From positions 31,183 through 95,182 of the forward strand of contig CAZFWG010000004.1 of assembly GCA_964522525.1 (NCBI GenBank): a DNA stretch of 64,000 nt, read 5' to 3'. The notes under the pieces are model-generated. The model saw only the letters and a program-made list of their open reading frames with translations, did not search any database and had not been told where the DNA came from. The stretch is from CAYUYV01 sp964522525. Its GTDB lineage: Bacteria; Pseudomonadota; Alphaproteobacteria; JAJFIK01. Shown in pieces: positions 16,522 through 24,554 of the stretch. Position 1 is the first letter of the stretch, and the number at the start of each line of letters is the position of its first letter. The position numbers were made by a program, and so were the translations under genes.

Positions 16522-17730
16522 TTACTCCGTGGTCCCGATAACGCCGGCTTCGGCCCACTCATTGAGCTGCGGATCATCCACATCCAGAAGTTCAGTGAGG
16601 ACCGCGCGCGTGTGCTCTCCCACCCGCGGCGGTTTCATGAAAATATCTTCATGTGTTTCCGACAGCTTGATGGGATTGCCGGGCTGTTCGACCGTGCTGC
16701 CATCCGGGAGCGGCACCTCCACTTTCATGGCGCGCGCCAGGGTCTGGGGATCGGCGAAGGCATGGGCGATGTCGTTCACGGGCGCACACGGAACACGGGC
16801 GGCCTCGAACACGCTGAGCCAGTGCTCACAACTCTCCTTGTCCAGCGCCTTTTGCAGGTGTTCCTCGAGCGCGGATTTATGGGCGAGCCGACCCGGCTGC
16901 GTGACATAGGCGGGATCGGCCAGCGCCGGCTCCTTGACGATGTCGACGACCCGCGCCCAGATTTCGTCGGTCAGGACCGCGAGGATCAGATAGCGTGTCC
17001 TGGTGCGGAAGGTATTGTAGGGGACATGGACGAAATGGCCGTTGCCGACCCGCGCGGGCCCTTTTCCCGACATGAGCTGCATGGTGGCCATGTAGTTCAG
17101 GAGCGACAACTGCCCGTCCATCATGGAAATGTCCACATGCTGGCCCCGGCCAGTCGTCTGGCGCGCCTGGAGCGCCGTCAGGATACCAATCACCGCGAAG
17201 AGACCGCCGCCGAGGTCGCCGATGGGAATACCGGAGCGCAAGGGCTCCCCGTCGGGATAGCCCGTGACCGACATGCCGCCGCCCATGCCCTGGGCCACAA
17301 GGTCGAAGGCAACGCGGTTCTTGCCCGGCCCCGTCTCCCCGAAGCCGGTCAGGGAACAGGTGATCAGCCTGGGATTGATCGCCGACAGACGATCATGGTC
17401 GATGCCCAGGCGCTCGGGCACCCCGGCCGCGAAGTTGTTCAGCACCACATCGGCATGGCGGGCCAGATCATGGAACAGGGCGAGCCCCCGCTCATCCTTC
17501 AGATTGAGGGCCACGGATTGCTTGTTGCGGTTCAGGGTCAGGAAATAGGCGCCCATGCCGGCGCGCGAATGCTCCGGCACATTTTCCAGAAGCCGGCGCG
17601 TCCCCTCGCCCTTGCCCGGCGGCTCGACCTTGATCACCCGCGCGCCCATATCGGCGAGCAACATGCCCGCATAGGGACCGGACAACATATGGGTGAGGTC
17701 CAGGATGGTCAGTCCTTCAAGCGCGCGCAT
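16522..17730 (-). CDS. CaiB/BaiF family CoA-transferase
   Basis: A 402-residue class III CoA-transferase. It moves CoA between carboxylic acids through an aspartyl anhydride. The N-terminal motif L-D-L-T-H-M-L-S-G-P-Y-A-G-M-L-L-A-D-M-G-A-R-V-I-K-V (written here as a pattern) gives way to L-N-R-N-K-Q-S-V-A-L-N-L. The middle domain has R-S-G-I-P-I-G-D-L-G-G-G-L-F-A, whose Asp fits the catalytic position. It lies 3 nt after the HMG-CoA lyase gene and is surely cotranscribed with it. Together they suggest degradation of a branched-chain or isoprenoid/leucine-derived acid as CoA thioester; the exact substrate is unknown. Confidence 0.9.
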   Translation of the reverse strand: MRALEGLTILDLTHMLSGPYAGMLLADMGARVIKVEPPGKGEGTRRLLENVPEHSRAGMGAYFLTLNRNKQSVALNLKDERGLALFHDLARHADVVLNNFAAGVPERLGIDHDRLSAINPRLITCSLTGFGETGPGKNRVAFDLVAQGMGGGMSVTGYPDGEPLRSGIPIGDLGGGLFAVIGILTALQARQTTGRGQHVDISMMDGQLSLLNYMATMQLMSGKGPARVGNGHFVHVPYNTFRTRTRYLILAVLTDEIWARVVDIVKEPALADPAYVTQPGRLAHKSALEEHLQKALDKESCEHWLSVFEAARVPCAPVNDIAHAFADPQTLARAMKVEVPLPDGSTVEQPGNPIKLSETHEDIFMKPPRVGEHTRAVLTELLDVDDPQLNEWAEAGVIGTTE

Positions 17731-17733
17731 GGG

Positions 17734-18660
17734 TCACACCGGTGTGGTTTGCGACGAGGGCGGAAAGATGCCGGCTTTCGACACCATGGCGGGCGTGGGA
17801 CGGCCCAGCACGCCATCGAGCCAATGGCTGATCTCGATCAGCCGGGGCAGGTCAAGGCCGGTTTCATAGCCGCACGCATGGAGCATATGGACAAGATCCT
17901 CCGTGGGCACATTGCCCGTGGCCTTGGGCGCGAAGGGGCAGCCGCCGATCCCGCCCAGGCTGGAATCGAAGCGCCGGATCCCGGCCTCGAGCGCCGCATA
18001 GACATTCGCGAGGCCCGTGTTGCGGGTGTTGTGGAAATGACAACGCAGCGCCATGCGCGGCACGGCTTCCTGCACCGCGCCCACAAGGTCGCGCACCTGG
18101 GTCGGCACGGCGGCGCCGATCGTATCCGCAAGGGTGAGTTCCGTGGGCCCTGCGTCGGCAAGGCGGGTCGCAATGTCGACCACGCGTTCCGCCGGCACGA
18201 TGCCTTCATAGGGACAGCCGAAGGCCGTGGAGATGAACACCACCGTCCGCAAGCCGGCGTCCCGTGCATCCCGGACCACGTCACAGGCCATGGCGACGCT
18301 TTCCAGGGCGGTCTGTTTCTGATTGGCGATGCCGAACGCGTCACTGGCGACCGCGACTACGCCAATTTCGGGGATGCCCGACGCCTTCGCCCGCTCCAGA
18401 CCCCGCGCATTCAGGACCAGTCCCGAATATATCGCGCGATCCGTGGGCGGCAGGCCGGCGATCACGGCCTCGCCATCGGCCATGCGGGGCACGCGTTTGG
18501 GATTGACGAAACTCGCGACCTCGATGCGGGAGACGCCCGCCTCGACACAGCGCCTGATGAAGGCGATCTTGTCGGCCGTGGAGACCTCGACCGCCTCGTT
18601 CTGAAGGCCGTCCCGTGGACCCACTTCCAGGATCTCCACGAAACGATCATCCCCTGTCAT
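17734..18660 (-). CDS. mvaB: Hydroxymethylglutaryl-CoA lyase (or related lyase)
   Basis: A 308-residue TIM-barrel enzyme of the HMG-CoA lyase family, which splits 3-hydroxy-3-methylglutaryl-CoA into acetyl-CoA and acetoacetate, the last step of leucine degradation. Visible motifs: E-V-G-P-R-D-G-L-Q-N-E at the N-terminus (catalytic Arg-Asp), S-F-V-N-P-K-R-V-P, H-F-H-N-T-R-N-T-G (metal-binding H-x-H) and the signature G-G-I-G-G-C-P-F-A-P with catalytic Cys. Start taken at ATG 18660, preceded by GGAGG at 5 nt; a GTG at 18666 is less likely. Downstream partner is the CaiB/BaiF transferase, so a variant substrate is possible. Leucine-pathway carboxylase genes are absent here. Confidence 0.92.
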   Translation of the reverse strand: MTGDDRFVEILEVGPRDGLQNEAVEVSTADKIAFIRRCVEAGVSRIEVASFVNPKRVPRMADGEAVIAGLPPTDRAIYSGLVLNARGLERAKASGIPEIGVVAVASDAFGIANQKQTALESVAMACDVVRDARDAGLRTVVFISTAFGCPYEGIVPAERVVDIATRLADAGPTELTLADTIGAAVPTQVRDLVGAVQEAVPRMALRCHFHNTRNTGLANVYAALEAGIRRFDSSLGGIGGCPFAPKATGNVPTEDLVHMLHACGYETGLDLPRLIEISHWLDGVLGRPTPAMVSKAGIFPPSSQTTPV

Positions 18661-18803
18661 GGTCACCTCCGGCGTTTCCCTGTGTCCTAAAGCTTTGTCC
18701 CCAGTGATAACGCGCGACCCCGCGTCAGGCCAGCTTGCCCGGCTCCGCTGCCGCCGATAGGCTCTTTCTCAACAAAGAGGCAGTCGCCGGGAGGAGAGTT
18801 GGC

Positions 18804-19892
18804 ATGCGCAAGTCCTTCATTCAGGTCGCCAAGGGCCGTTACCCCCGCCAGGCCCATGCGGATCTCGACGGGCTCAAGGATGACGAAATCAGCCGGTTGG
18901 GCTTTGACGGACGTTCGGCCCAGCTGTTCCGGCGTCACGATCCTACCCAGGTTCGCGCCACCGGTTCCTTGCGCAACCGGACGGCGTTCTCAGACAAGCT
19001 GACGCCCAGCGACTTGGAAGACCCGCGCGGCGAGCCCCTGCTCCTGCTGCACAATCAGGATTGCCGCATCTATCTGAGCCGCCGGCGTGAGATGCCGCCC
19101 TTTTTCGAGCGCAATGTGAACGGGGACCTCCTGTTCTTTGTCCATAAGGGCACCGGGGTCTTCGAGACGGAATTCGGCCCCTTGCGCTACCGGCCCGGCG
19201 ATTATGTCGGCATTCCGAAATCCGCGAATTATCGTCTTCGTCCGGACACTCAGGACAATCTGTTCTTCATTATCCAGACGAATGGCAATATGGAGTTTCC
19301 TGATTTCGGCGTGTTCGGACGTCAGGCGCCCCTCGACGTGACCCTGATCGAGATTCCCGATCCCCAGGTCCTGGATGATCCGGACCATGGGGAATGGGAA
19401 ATCCGCGTCACCCATGGGGAGGAAACCTCCTCCTTCTTCCAGGACTTCCACCCTTGCGATGTGGAAGGATGGAAGGGCGATCTGTTTCCTTTCCGGTTCA
19501 ACATGGAGGACTGGAACCCGGTCCTGTCCGACGGCGTCCACCTGCCCCCGCCGGTGCACATGTTCATGCAGGCCGAAGGCGTGGTCATGGTGCATTTCCT
19601 GCCCCGCCGGGCGGAGTCGCGCAAAGGCGCGGAACGGGTGCCCTGGTATCATCGCAATGCGGATTATGACGAGGTGACGTTCGTCCATGGCGGCACGTTT
19701 TTCGGCGCGCCCATGCCGGCCGGTCTCATCATGCACACCCCGCAAGGGCTCCATCACGGGGTGCCGGAGCCGGTGCGGGAACATGTGCGGGCCAATTGGC
19801 AGGAGAACGAACGGGTCGAATGGCAGATCTATGCCATCGATGTGGCCAAGCCCCTGACGCCGACGGATGCCCTGACCGCTTTCGACAAATAA
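18804..19892 (+). CDS. Homogentisate 1,2-dioxygenase-like cupin enzyme
   Basis: A 362-residue protein of the homogentisate dioxygenase family, shorter than the classical enzyme (about 430-450 residues). The C-terminal part has W-Y-H-R-N-A-D-Y-D-E-V (H283, D289/E290) and M-H-T-P-Q-G-L-H-H-G (H311, H317, H318), which look like the iron ligands, although the acidic ligand sits one residue off if E290 is used. The N-terminal half contains F-V-H-K-G-T-G-V-F-E-T, G-D-Y-V-G-I-P-K, typical cupin strands. Start set at 18804 by GAGGAG 7 nt upstream. Such short homologues are often called homogentisate dioxygenase, but the true substrate may be another aromatic acid. First gene of a likely operon with the hydrolase downstream. 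Confidence 0.75.
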   Translation: MRKSFIQVAKGRYPRQAHADLDGLKDDEISRLGFDGRSAQLFRRHDPTQVRATGSLRNRTAFSDKLTPSDLEDPRGEPLLLLHNQDCRIYLSRRREMPPFFERNVNGDLLFFVHKGTGVFETEFGPLRYRPGDYVGIPKSANYRLRPDTQDNLFFIIQTNGNMEFPDFGVFGRQAPLDVTLIEIPDPQVLDDPDHGEWEIRVTHGEETSSFFQDFHPCDVEGWKGDLFPFRFNMEDWNPVLSDGVHLPPPVHMFMQAEGVVMVHFLPRRAESRKGAERVPWYHRNADYDEVTFVHGGTFFGAPMPAGLIMHTPQGLHHGVPEPVREHVRANWQENERVEWQIYAIDVAKPLTPTDALTAFDK

Positions 19893-19919
19893 CCACTGAC
19901 AACAGACTCGGGGAAAACC

Positions 19920-21113
19920 ATGAGCCGTCACGAAATCATCCGCGAACCCTACGGCATCCTGTTTCAGGAACAGGCGGCCTTCAAAGACGTCTATGGCGGC
20001 GAGACCGGCTTCGTCTTTCTGGAATGTCTCCGCATACGGCCCAAGGATCGGGATTCGAAGTCGGTCATCGTCTTCTCCCATCCCACCGGGCGCGGCGCCT
20101 GGCTGCCCATCTGCACCGCGCTCGCCCATGCGGGTTTCCATGTCGTCTTTGTCGGGACCCGGTACGCCGGCAGCGACCACGCCCTGACCATGGAAAAATG
20201 CGTGGTCGATCTGGGCCAGGGCATTGCCGACATGAAAAAGCGGTTCGGCTATGAGCGGGTAATCCTGGGCGGCTGGAGCGGCGGCGGCTCCCTGTCCCTT
20301 TATTATCAGGAGCAGTCCCTCAATCCCTCCGTGACCGCCACGCCCGCCGGCGATCCGCCCGATCTGACCAAGGAAACGCTACCGCCCGCCGATGCGGTCA
20401 TGTTGCTTGCCGCCCATGTCAGCCGCGCCGTCACGCTGACCGAATGGATCGATCCGGCGATCGGGAATGAAAATGATCCGTTCACACGGGATCCAGCGCT
20501 TGATCTCTACAGCCCTGGCGGGGTCAAGCCACCCTATACGGAGGATTTCCTCGCGACCTATCGGGAGGCGCAGGTCACGCGCAACCGGCGCATCACGACC
20601 TGGGTCGAAAACATGTTGGCGGAACGCCAGGCCGCCGAAGGTCCGGGCGCTGAATTCGGGTTCGTGGTGCATGGCACCATGGCCGATCCGCGCTGGCTCG
20701 ACCCGGCGGTCGATCCCAATGACCGGGTCCCCGGCACCTGTTATCTGGGTGATCCGAAAGTGGTCAATATGGGCCCCGTGGGCCTTGCCCGTTTCACGAC
20801 CCTGCGCTCCTGGCTGTCCCAATGGAGCTATGACCGGTCCGGGGCCAATGGTCTCGTGAATGCCGCCCATGTGGGCGTGCCGGTCCTTGTCGTCTCCAAC
20901 ACGGCCGACAATGCCTGCACGCCGAGCCACGCCACGCGTCTTTATGACGCCGTGGGGCACCCGGACAAGAGTTTCGTCGAAGTCCAGGGCGCCACCCATT
21001 ACTATGCGGGCCAACCGAACCATTTGGGCCAGTGCGTGGCCACCTGCGCCGACTGGCTTCACCGCCGGAACCTGGAGTCGATCACCGTGCCCGGCAGCCT
21101 GCTATCGGGCTGA
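19920..21113 (+). CDS. Alpha/beta-hydrolase
   Basis: A 397-residue soluble alpha/beta-hydrolase. The nucleophile elbow is G-G-W-S-G-G-G with S120; the oxyanion region is V-F-S-H-P-T-G-R-G-A; an acid residue may be the Asp in S-N-T-A-D-N-A-C-T-P; the catalytic His is in G-A-T-H-Y-Y-A-G-Q. It is probably an esterase or C–C bond hydrolase acting on a small molecule. It starts 27 nt after the homogentisate-dioxygenase-like gene with GGGG upstream of the ATG, so the two may act in one aromatic or ester degradation route. Substrate unknown. Confidence 0.85.
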   Translation: MSRHEIIREPYGILFQEQAAFKDVYGGETGFVFLECLRIRPKDRDSKSVIVFSHPTGRGAWLPICTALAHAGFHVVFVGTRYAGSDHALTMEKCVVDLGQGIADMKKRFGYERVILGGWSGGGSLSLYYQEQSLNPSVTATPAGDPPDLTKETLPPADAVMLLAAHVSRAVTLTEWIDPAIGNENDPFTRDPALDLYSPGGVKPPYTEDFLATYREAQVTRNRRITTWVENMLAERQAAEGPGAEFGFVVHGTMADPRWLDPAVDPNDRVPGTCYLGDPKVVNMGPVGLARFTTLRSWLSQWSYDRSGANGLVNAAHVGVPVLVVSNTADNACTPSHATRLYDAVGHPDKSFVEVQGATHYYAGQPNHLGQCVATCADWLHRRNLESITVPGSLLSG

Positions 21114-21157
21114 CGGGCCTGGACGTCCTTGGGGGGATCAAATCGTGGAGCCGCACC

Positions 21158-21913
21158 ATGCCTTCCTCCGAAGAGCTTAGAGCCCAGGCTGAATCCGCCA
21201 TCGATGCCATGCTGGCCAAACCGGGTTTCGAGGATCTGGGCCCCGACCGCGCCAGCCTTATCGACACGCTCTACACCTATCTGCGCGTCAAGGACAGCTA
21301 TTGGCCCTGGGATTGGTGGACGGCCAACCGGCTTCTCGAAACCCTGCGCGACGCCTTCGGCCAGACCACCTTCGCCAAGCCGCCAACGGCCCCACCCCCG
21401 CTGGCCGAAAGTACCGACCCCGGCGAGCCCCTGAGCGATGACTATGTGGAAGCCGTCGCGGCCCTGACCATCGACGTCATCGTCCTCGTCTCCACCATCC
21501 TGCCGGCGGGCCGCATCCGACGGGGCACGATCACGGCGGCCGTGGACGATCTCCATGAACTCATTCGGGCAAACCCCGGGACCTTCCGCGCCTTCGCCCA
21601 ACGGCTCGTCAGCCTACGCCGCATCGACCTGTCGAATCCAAGCGTGGCGACGGCGGAGGAAATCTACGACATCCTGTCCACGGCCCTGTCCGAACTGAAC
21701 AGTGAAATCGGTCTGCAACGCATCCTGGGCGTGATCTTCACCTCCCTCAGCCCGGGCGAAATCGCCGAGATCGCCGGATATATGCTCCTGTCTGCTGCTT
21801 TACGTCTGATCCCCTGGTTGGGCGTTGTGCGTTATACGGTCAGTGTGGGTGACGCGGTGCGTCGGGTGCTCCAGAGGCTCGCCGAAGTCGAAGCCCTGCA
21901 GAATGGACCATGA
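21158..21913 (+). CDS. Uncharacterised protein with two hydrophobic segments
   Basis: A 251-residue protein that I do not recognise. The N-terminal 75 residues are helical with a Trp-rich patch (Y-W-P-W-D-W-W). A Pro-rich linker follows, then a hydrophobic helix near residues 104-123 (D-V-I-V-L-V-S-T-I-L-P-A-G) and another near 205-230 (I-A-G-Y-M-L-L-S-A-A-L…W-L-G-V-V). Start at 21158 is supported by GGAG 8 nt upstream. The stop overlaps the next gene by 4 nt (ATGA), so the two are translationally coupled and their products probably work together, perhaps at the membrane. Confidence 0.6.
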   Translation: MPSSEELRAQAESAIDAMLAKPGFEDLGPDRASLIDTLYTYLRVKDSYWPWDWWTANRLLETLRDAFGQTTFAKPPTAPPPLAESTDPGEPLSDDYVEAVAALTIDVIVLVSTILPAGRIRRGTITAAVDDLHELIRANPGTFRAFAQRLVSLRRIDLSNPSVATAEEIYDILSTALSELNSEIGLQRILGVIFTSLSPGEIAEIAGYMLLSAALRLIPWLGVVRYTVSVGDAVRRVLQRLAEVEALQNGP

Positions 21914-22479
21914 ATGATCCGGAGACCACTCTTGAGAACCAAACCGAAAGGATGAGGGAAGCGTTCGAAACCATGCTGGCTGGCGGGCACCCGAACTCCC
22001 TTGGCCGGACCCTTGAGGTCGTGGATCAGGCCCTGGGTGACCCGGACCGTTTTGCCGAACTCTTCGCCTGCTATCAAAGCGATGACCCGGTGATCCGCTT
22101 ACGGACATCCAGCGCCTTGAAGCGTGTCGAAGACGAACGCCATGACCTGCTGGTACCGTATATCGATCGCCTGATCGAGGAAATCGGCGCCCTTGATCAG
22201 GCATCGGCCCAATGGACCTTGGCACAGCTTTTTGACCGACTGTCGCCGGACATGGACGAACGACAAAGGAGCGCCGCGCTTGGGATCATGAAACGGAATC
22301 TGTCCGCCCATGGGGACTGGATCGTCCTGAACACGACGATGGAAACCCTGTCATCCTGGGCACAAACCGATATCCGCCTGCGGACATGGCTGAAACCGCA
22401 TCTGGACCGTCTTGCGACGGACAGCCGCAAATCCGTAGCCGGAAGGGCCAGGAAGAAACTCCAGGCCCTCGATCTTTGA
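21910..22479 (+). CDS. Conserved HEAT-like helical protein, unknown function
   Basis: A 189-residue soluble all-helical protein. Segments such as N-S-L-G-R-T-L-E-V-V, D-P-V-I-R-L-R-T-S-S-A-L-K-R-V and D-W-I-V-L-N-T-T-M-E-T-L repeat the helix-turn-helix rhythm of HEAT repeats, and the ending S-V-A-G-R-A-R-K-K-L is characteristic of a widespread bacterial hypothetical family that I recall but that has no assigned role. It overlaps the preceding gene by 4 nt. A role as scaffold for the upstream membrane-associated protein is plausible but unproven. The S9 peptidase gene follows after 28 nt. Confidence 0.7.
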   Translation: MNDPETTLENQTERMREAFETMLAGGHPNSLGRTLEVVDQALGDPDRFAELFACYQSDDPVIRLRTSSALKRVEDERHDLLVPYIDRLIEEIGALDQASAQWTLAQLFDRLSPDMDERQRSAALGIMKRNLSAHGDWIVLNTTMETLSSWAQTDIRLRTWLKPHLDRLATDSRKSVAGRARKKLQALDL

Positions 22480-22507
22480 GGAGACCGATCTTTTGGGAGG
22501 TAGTGTG

Positions 22508-24490
22508 ATGATCAAGACGAACTCAAACCATTTCGCATGGAGAAGGGGCCTCGTTCTGGGGACCGTTCTTCTGATCACGACGAGCCCGATGGTTGCCGCG
22601 CAAGGTCCGGAACGGATCGAACGGGGCAATATCGTTACCGAGAACGTGCCGGACGTGCCCGACGCCCCGCGCGAGCGCCTGCGCCAGTACCAGAATATCC
22701 GCCCGGCAAGCTTCGTGGATTGGAGCCAGGACGGAGAGAACCTTTTGATCAGCACCCGTTTTGGCGAGACGAGCCAGTTCCATCTGGTTGAACAGCCCCT
22801 GGGCGCCCGGCAGCAGCTCACCTTTTACGACGAGCCCGCCCGAGGCGGCGACTGGGCGCCGGAAGGAGGGCCAAACGGCTTCCTGTTCACCAAGGATGTG
22901 GGCGGTGCGGAAGTTTTCCGTCTCCACTATTTCGATATGGATACGGGTGCCGTCCGCATCTTGAGCAGCGAAGGGGCACGGGTCGAGGCCTATAGCTGGT
23001 CCGATGACGGATCCATGATCATGTGGAACGAGACCACGACGGACTCCCCCGTCCGGCGCACCTTCATGGCGTCCAGTACGGCCACGGACAAGCCGGAACA
23101 AGTGTTCGAGGGTGAAGGCTATTGGCTGCCCGCCGGCCTGTCTCCGGACAACAAGCAGCTTCTCCTGTTCAACTATGTCTCGCGCAATGAGTCGACGATC
23201 CATCTGCTCGATCTCAAGAGTAAGGAAAGCACCCAGATCAATCCGAGCAATGAAAAAATCGCCTATGGCAGTGTGTTTTTCTCGGGCGATGGCAAGGCGC
23301 TCTATTATGTCGCCGACGAAGGATCGGAATTCCAGCAGCTCACACGCTATGAGCTCGGCTCGAACAAGAAAACCGTTCTGACCGGGGATATTCCGTGGGA
23401 TGTTCAAGGCGCCTCCCTGTCACCGGATGGCAAGCTTCTGGTCTTCACGACCAATGAAGGGGGCCTCTCCAAACTCCATATCCGCGAGCCCGCCACGAAT
23501 ACGCCGGTCCCCGCCCCGGACTTGCCGCCCGGCCTTGTTGTTGGCGTCGGGTTCAGCCCGGACAGCCAGAAGATCGGCTTCACCCTGAACAGTGCCTCAG
23601 CGCCCTCCGATACCTATGTCTATGACCTGACGTCCAAGGCCCTCACGCGCTGGACCAAAGGCGAAGTGGGTGGTCTCGATACGGATGGATTTGTCAACCC
23701 GACACTGGTGCGCTTCCCGACCTTTGATGAAGTCGATGGCAAGGCGCGGGAAATTCCGGCCTTCCTGTTCAAGCCCCAAGAGGCGGAAGGGGCCGTCCCC
23801 GTTCTGATCAGCATTCATGGCGGGCCTGAGGGGCAATACCGCCCGAGCTTCAATGCCTTTTTCCAGTATTTGACCAATGAACTGGGCATTGCCGTTCTGG
23901 CGCCGAATGTGCGGGGCTCGGCCGGGTATGGGAAAAGCTATCTTCAGCTTGACAATGGCTTCAAGCGGGAGGACTCGGTCAAGGATATCGGTGCGGCCCT
24001 CGACTGGATCGCCACGCGGGATGATCTTGACCAGGACAAGGTGATCGTCTTTGGCGGCTCCTATGGCGGCTATATGGTGCTTGCCTCCATGGTCAACTAC
24101 AATGACCGCTTGGCGGGCGGTGTCGACATTGTCGGCATCTCCAATTTTGTGACTTTCCTCGAGAACACGAGCCCCTATCGCCAGGATCTTCGGCGCAGCG
24201 AATATGGTGATGAGCGGGATCCGGAAATGCGTGCCCATCTGGAGAAGATCTCGCCCCTGAACAATGTGGACAAGATCCGCAAGCCCCTGTTCATCATTCA
24301 GGGCCTGAATGATCCGCGCGTACCCGTTACCGAATCCGAACAGATGCTCGACGCCGTGCGCGCCAATGGCGGCAAGGTCTGGTATCTCCTGGCGAAGGAT
24401 GAGGGCCACGGGTTCCGGAAGAAATCGAACCGGGACTATCTGCTCGAAACGACGGTCCTGTTCCTCGAAGACGTCCTGGACCTGAAGTAA
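22508..24490 (+). CDS. S9-family prolyl oligopeptidase-like peptidase
   Basis: A 660-residue exported serine peptidase. The signal peptide is about residues 1-31 (…S-P-M-V-A-A-Q). Residues about 50-390 form a beta-propeller with repeated S-P-D-G/S-x-D-G-K motifs; the C-terminal alpha/beta-hydrolase domain holds the nucleophile S518 in G-G-S-Y-G-G-Y-M, the acid in N-D-P-R-V-P and the His in D-E-G-H-G-F. It should cleave peptides, perhaps after proline or as an acylaminoacyl-peptidase, in the periplasm. Start chosen at ATG 22508 with GGGAGG 6 nt upstream. A GC-rich terminator follows the gene. Confidence 0.92.
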   Translation: MIKTNSNHFAWRRGLVLGTVLLITTSPMVAAQGPERIERGNIVTENVPDVPDAPRERLRQYQNIRPASFVDWSQDGENLLISTRFGETSQFHLVEQPLGARQQLTFYDEPARGGDWAPEGGPNGFLFTKDVGGAEVFRLHYFDMDTGAVRILSSEGARVEAYSWSDDGSMIMWNETTTDSPVRRTFMASSTATDKPEQVFEGEGYWLPAGLSPDNKQLLLFNYVSRNESTIHLLDLKSKESTQINPSNEKIAYGSVFFSGDGKALYYVADEGSEFQQLTRYELGSNKKTVLTGDIPWDVQGASLSPDGKLLVFTTNEGGLSKLHIREPATNTPVPAPDLPPGLVVGVGFSPDSQKIGFTLNSASAPSDTYVYDLTSKALTRWTKGEVGGLDTDGFVNPTLVRFPTFDEVDGKAREIPAFLFKPQEAEGAVPVLISIHGGPEGQYRPSFNAFFQYLTNELGIAVLAPNVRGSAGYGKSYLQLDNGFKREDSVKDIGAALDWIATRDDLDQDKVIVFGGSYGGYMVLASMVNYNDRLAGGVDIVGISNFVTFLENTSPYRQDLRRSEYGDERDPEMRAHLEKISPLNNVDKIRKPLFIIQGLNDPRVPVTESEQMLDAVRANGGKVWYLLAKDEGHGFRKKSNRDYLLETTVLFLEDVLDLK

Positions 24491-24515
24491 TCGGTCTGTC
24501 TCAGGATCCGATGAA

Positions 24516-24548
24516 GGGGTCGGCTTCTGCCGGCCCCTCTTCTCTTTT
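24516..24548 (+). terminator. Rho-independent terminator of the S9 peptidase gene
   Basis: A stem GGGGTCGGC / GCCGGCCCC with loop TTCT begins about 25 nt after the stop and is followed by a T-rich tract (TCTTCTCTTTT). It also lies just beyond the stop of the convergent mechanosensitive-channel gene. Confidence 0.75.
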
Positions 24549-24554
24549 CCCACC

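Noticed and set aside
16612..18690. A 692-codon open frame on the plus strand
   Set aside because: It lies opposite the CaiB/BaiF and HMG-CoA lyase genes, both of which have strong family motifs; the plus frame shows no motifs and has the Arg/His/Gly-rich composition of an antisense shadow.
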